A stretch of 38,594 bases of DNA from Clostridia bacterium (GTDB taxonomy: Bacteria > Bacillota > Clostridia > Christensenellales > Aristaeellaceae), in assembly GCA_017470095.1 (NCBI GenBank), contig JAFUFC010000012.1, forward strand, positions 1-38,594, given 5' to 3'. Position 1 is the first letter of the stretch, and each line of letters starts with the position of its first letter. Shown here in pieces: positions 36,727 to 38,594 of the stretch. The position numbers and the translations under genes were made by a program. The notes beneath the pieces were generated by a model. That model saw only the letters and a program-made list of their open reading frames with translations. It had not been told where the DNA came from and ran no database searches.

Positions 36727-36848
36727 AGTAACTGTCAGTTACTGTTCAACTTCTTGGCCGCATGATATAATGCCTCCATCAACAAGACCGGAAACCAACT
36801 TTAGCGAAGGAAAGAGGTTTTGCCCACATTCCGGGCAAAACCTCTCTT
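36727..36848 (+). promoter_or_regulatory. Palindrome, extended -10 promoter and hairpin: possible short RNA
   Basis: AGTAACTG-T-CAGTTACT (36727-36743) is a perfect palindrome. TGATATAAT (36763-36771) is an extended -10 box. A transcript starting near 36778 would meet the 13-bp hairpin at 36813-36845 after about 35 bases, with no open frame. This fits a regulated small RNA of about 70 bases, although the T run after the hairpin is weak on this strand. Confidence 0.4.
36813..36845 (-). terminator. Terminator hairpin after the SLOG-like gene
   Basis: A perfect 13-bp stem AGAGGTTTTGCCC / GGGCAAAACCTCT with a 7-base loop, 12 bases beyond the stop of the minus-strand gene at 36857. On the minus strand a short T-rich stretch (TTTCC) follows. 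Confidence 0.7.
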
Positions 36849-36856
36849 GGCTATAC

Positions 36857-37303
36857 TCAACGATCATTCCTCTTTTTCCGATCTTCAAAGCTGATTATCG
36901 TTTTTCCTTTTCTCGCCGCATATTCATATGTTCTTGAAGCTCCGCCCCAGCTGTGTAAGACATAAGCAACTACAACATCAGCCTCAGTTACCATCCATTC
37001 ATTCCGCTTTACAATAGCATACCGTCTTGGTACATTTTCCAATGGAGGATAAAGAGAGTGGTCATATAGTGCCATATCGACATCCCTATTAAGGTATGGC
37101 AGGACAAGAACGGAGGATACCTCCGGGAATAACGATTTTACCCGCCAAACGGTTTTTGCTGCCAGCCCATCAAAGCACCCATATCCGCCTATCAGGAATC
37201 GCTTTGCCCCTTGAAGACATAACCGAAAAACTGTTTCATGTAGCCAGGCTTGAACCGCTGCTTCCTCAGTTATCTCTGAATGCCCGCAAAATGTGACTGT
37301 CAT
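36857..37303 (-). CDS. SLOG/DUF1273-like nucleotide-binding protein
   Basis: A protein of 148 residues from the ATG at 37303 (frame open to 37342 with no better start). It begins MTVTFCGHSEI, followed by FLIGGYGCFDGLAAKTV and ends with ADVVVAYVLHSWGGASRTYEYAARKGK. This is the Rossmann-like pattern of DUF1273/SLOG proteins (glycine-rich turns, late Gly-Gly-Ala/Thr loop). SLOG domains are predicted to bind nucleotide-like ligands and occur in defence and mobile-element loci. It is divergent from the XRE regulator. The specific function is unknown. Confidence 0.65.
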   Translation of the reverse strand: MTVTFCGHSEITEEAAVQAWLHETVFRLCLQGAKRFLIGGYGCFDGLAAKTVWRVKSLFPEVSSVLVLPYLNRDVDMALYDHSLYPPLENVPRRYAIVKRNEWMVTEADVVVAYVLHSWGGASRTYEYAARKGKTIISFEDRKKRNDR

Positions 37304-37435
37304 ACGCTTCACCGTCCATCGGGTAAAAGAAAGATTCTCCATCTTGTTCTATAACCGTAAAATACGGATATGAATTATTATAATATTTTCTCTCCGTAGT
37401 TACAATAAGAAAAAGTACTGCGAAGGGGAATTATT

Positions 37436-37789
37436 ATGGAGCTGGACTACAAGGCCATTGGTAAGCGAATCAAAATCGCCAGAATCAATGCGGACATGAC
37501 CCAGGAAGCTCTTGCCGGAAAGGTCGATCTTTCTCCTTCACACATGAGCAACATTGAAACCGGCACCACCAAAGTGAGCCTGACGACCATCGTCAACATT
37601 GCCAATGCCTTATCTGTAACGGTTGATGACCTTTTGTGTGATAATCTGGTACGGGCCAGGGCTCAAATGGAGCGCGACATACAAGCTGTGCTGGATGGCT
37701 GCGACGATTATGAAATTCGTATAGCAAAGAACACAATGCAGGCCGTCATAGAAACCCTGAGAAAAAACAAAGCATTGCAAAATGGATAA
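37436..37789 (+). CDS. XRE-family transcriptional regulator
   Basis: A protein of 117 residues. The N-terminal helix-turn-helix (IGKRIKIARINADMTQEALA ... SPSHMSNIETGTTKVSLTTIVNIANAL, about 8-63) is of the Cro/CI-SinR kind. A helical C-terminal part probably dimerizes. An AGGGGAA site lies just before the ATG, and TATAAT at 37379-37384 is a possible -10 box. It may control the divergent SLOG-like gene and the element's excision genes. A perfect terminator follows. Confidence 0.88.
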   Translation: MELDYKAIGKRIKIARINADMTQEALAGKVDLSPSHMSNIETGTTKVSLTTIVNIANALSVTVDDLLCDNLVRARAQMERDIQAVLDGCDDYEIRIAKNTMQAVIETLRKNKALQNG

Positions 37790-37793
37790 AAGC

Positions 37794-37825
37794 GAAGCCC
37801 GGCTGGATGATTTCAGCCGGGCTTC
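37794..37825. terminator. Bidirectional terminator between XRE gene and tnpV
   Basis: GAAGCCCGGCTG / CAGCCGGGCTTC, a perfect 12-bp stem with an 8-base loop, between two convergent genes. The flanks are not T-rich, but the stem is strong. Confidence 0.75.
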
Positions 37826-37839
37826 CCATTCGGGATTAT

Positions 37840-38190
37840 TCAGTTATAGATCAGATCGTTCAGGATCATTTCTTCAGCACGATTGCGAATATTGTTCATC
37901 TTCCGCACCCATTTCATCTGATCGGCTGCTTTTAGGGCTTCGGAGACACCTTCCTCCCCTTTCATCTGTGGAATCATCCGATCCAGCCTTTCTTGGCAGA
38001 TCTGTTCGATCTCAATAAGATGATTATACAGCTTGCCAGACAGGATCAGTTGATTGTAGATAATGGGACGGTGTTCCTTCAGGTAGTCCATTCTCATCCG
38101 TCCATATTTCCCGATGGACTGCTGTTCACTTGGGGGAAGGACGATATTGGGGATGAAATAATCTCCGTTCTTTATGTATTCTATGTCCAT
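37840..38190 (-). CDS. tnpV: TnpV-family transposon-encoded protein (second copy)
   Basis: A protein of 116 residues, similar in layout to the copy at 12500-12877: GDYFIPNIVLP, IGKYGRMRMDYLKEHRP, and WVRKMNNIRNRAEE near the C-terminus. AAAGGAG lies six bases before the ATG. The two copies are clearly diverged, so they are unlikely to be a recent duplication. The neighbouring recombinase remnant indicates a second Tn4451-like module. Confidence 0.85.
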   Translation of the reverse strand: MDIEYIKNGDYFIPNIVLPPSEQQSIGKYGRMRMDYLKEHRPIIYNQLILSGKLYNHLIEIEQICQERLDRMIPQMKGEEGVSEALKAADQMKWVRKMNNIRNRAEEMILNDLIYN

Positions 38191-38289
38191 TCTGCGCTCC
38201 TTTCATGGTCGAATGATTGACTGACAGCTACCAGGCTTCTGCTCCTTTCCTCATAACTGTCATACCATTCGCCACAAATGAGCCACAGT

Positions 38290-38336
38290 CATGATGTATT
38301 TGAAGGATAAAACCTTCCTCTACACATTACATCATG
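38290..38336. repeat. Two-tier inverted repeat at the recombinase break point
   Basis: CATGATGTA / TACATCATG (9 bp) encloses GAAGG / CCTTC. It begins exactly where the recombinase remnant stops resembling its family, so it marks an insertion or deletion scar. Confidence 0.5.
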
Positions 38337-38468
38337 ATTTTGGATGGAGTTGGACTCTCCATCCAGGTCGTCTTCGTTGCTGAGTCTGCAATATAACGCG
38401 GTAATCTGCTGCTGATTCAATTCTGTTTCCTCCTTTCGGGAATCAGCCGGCAGTACCGTAGTGCTCAT
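38331..38468 (-). pseudogene. Truncated large serine recombinase
   Basis: From the ATG at 38468 the frame reads MSTTVLPADSRKEET, then QQITALYCRLSNEDDLDGES and NSIQN, which is the N-terminus of a large serine recombinase including the catalytic Ser. After about 46 residues homology stops at the inverted repeat, and the frame ends at 38289. The rest of the gene is absent before tnpV. It compares with [18 protein letters not shown] of the intact recombinase at 35426 but is clearly a different lineage. Confidence 0.8.
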
Positions 38469-38497
38469 TGGGATCGTACCATAGTTTAGGAAATTCG

Positions 38498-38594
38498 TCA
38501 TCCGGGAATTGCCTCCATACGGGGTAAAGGTTCGGAGAAGATCAGTCGTTTTACTTTGCCGACAAGGCTCTCTGCGCCATCACAATCAGTCAGG
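38498..38594 (-). CDS. Partial TnpW-like protein, cut by the window edge
   Basis: The last 31 codons of a frame entering from the right edge: SLVGKVKRLIFSEPL, then RMEAIPG and stop. This matches the end of the intact TnpW (DTFQDKILHLIGNEPL ... IMEVPQ). The stop overlaps the ATG at 38501 of the recombinase remnant frame, the same tnpW-recombinase order as at 35.4 kb. Confidence 0.5.
   Translation of the reverse strand, partial: LTDCDGAESLVGKVKRLIFSEPLPRMEAIPG

Larger units (their letters stand above)
35741..36856. other. 1.1-kb repeat-rich non-coding region
   Basis: No convincing gene. In order it contains a minus-strand terminator (35844-35871), dispersed repeats B and C, a hairpin related to the one after the pilus operon (36371-36410), a terminator (36567-36599), four phased direct repeats (36622-36666), a palindrome (36727-36743), an extended -10 promoter (36763-36771) and a strong hairpin (36813-36845). 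Frames of 70-110 codons here simply run through the repeats. Confidence 0.6.

Noticed and set aside
38266..38280. Short match between 38.27 kb (plus) and the end of tnpW (minus, near 35.45 kb)
   Set aside because: Only about 13 bases (CCACAAATGAGCC); too short to call an inverted duplication.

Overview
The window looks like part of a gut Firmicutes (Clostridia-type) chromosome of moderately high GC content. The grounds are strong GGAGG ribosome sites, Firmicutes-style signal peptides, class B sortases with VPTG/PPTG-type anchors, LplB/LplC-type sugar ABC permeases without a linked ATPase, and Tn4451-like tnpV/tnpW/large serine recombinase genes. No species can be named from the sequence alone.

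Region 1 (1-12,900) is mobile-element DNA carrying a sortase-assembled pilus as cargo. It opens with tandem hairpins and a MOBQ-like oriT candidate (116-142), then a DUF3847 mobilization-associated gene, a DUF6076 zinc-finger gene and a divergent sigma-like gene. A two-component system follows (response regulator with a winged-helix output, and a LytS-type membrane kinase). The pilus operon comes next: fibro-slime tip adhesin, catalytically degenerate signal-peptidase homologue (SipA-like), major pilin, sortase B, minor pilin, second sortase B. A bidirectional terminator and tnpV close the region.

Region 2 (12,896-16,909, minus strand) holds a LytTR regulator/GHKL kinase pair and an exported FMN- and FAD-binding fumarate-reductase-like flavoprotein. 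The flavoprotein's normal C-terminus is missing exactly where it meets tnpV, which suggests an insertion or deletion scar.

Region 3 (17,327-29,760) is a carbohydrate-utilization locus best explained as raffinose-family/alpha-galactoside use. It encodes a CUT1-type ABC importer (binding protein and two permeases), an AraC regulator, a GH36 alpha-galactosidase, a stand-alone kinase resembling the sucrose-kinase half of AgaSK, and a GH13_18 sucrose or sucrose-6-phosphate phosphorylase that carries a frameshift in an A8 run. A second clan GH-D hydrolase and a divergently transcribed alpha/beta-hydrolase esterase follow. The proposed route is alpha-galactoside -> sucrose -> sucrose-6-phosphate -> glucose-1-phosphate + fructose-6-phosphate.

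Region 4 (29,761-38,594) is a second mobilizable element: MOBQ relaxase, DUF3847, an oriT-like site, an iteron-like array beside a ParMR-type partition pair, a large serine recombinase with tnpW, and about 1.1 kb of repeat-rich non-coding DNA. An SLOG/DUF1273-like protein, an XRE regulator, a second tnpV, and the debris of a second tnpW/serine recombinase module end the window.
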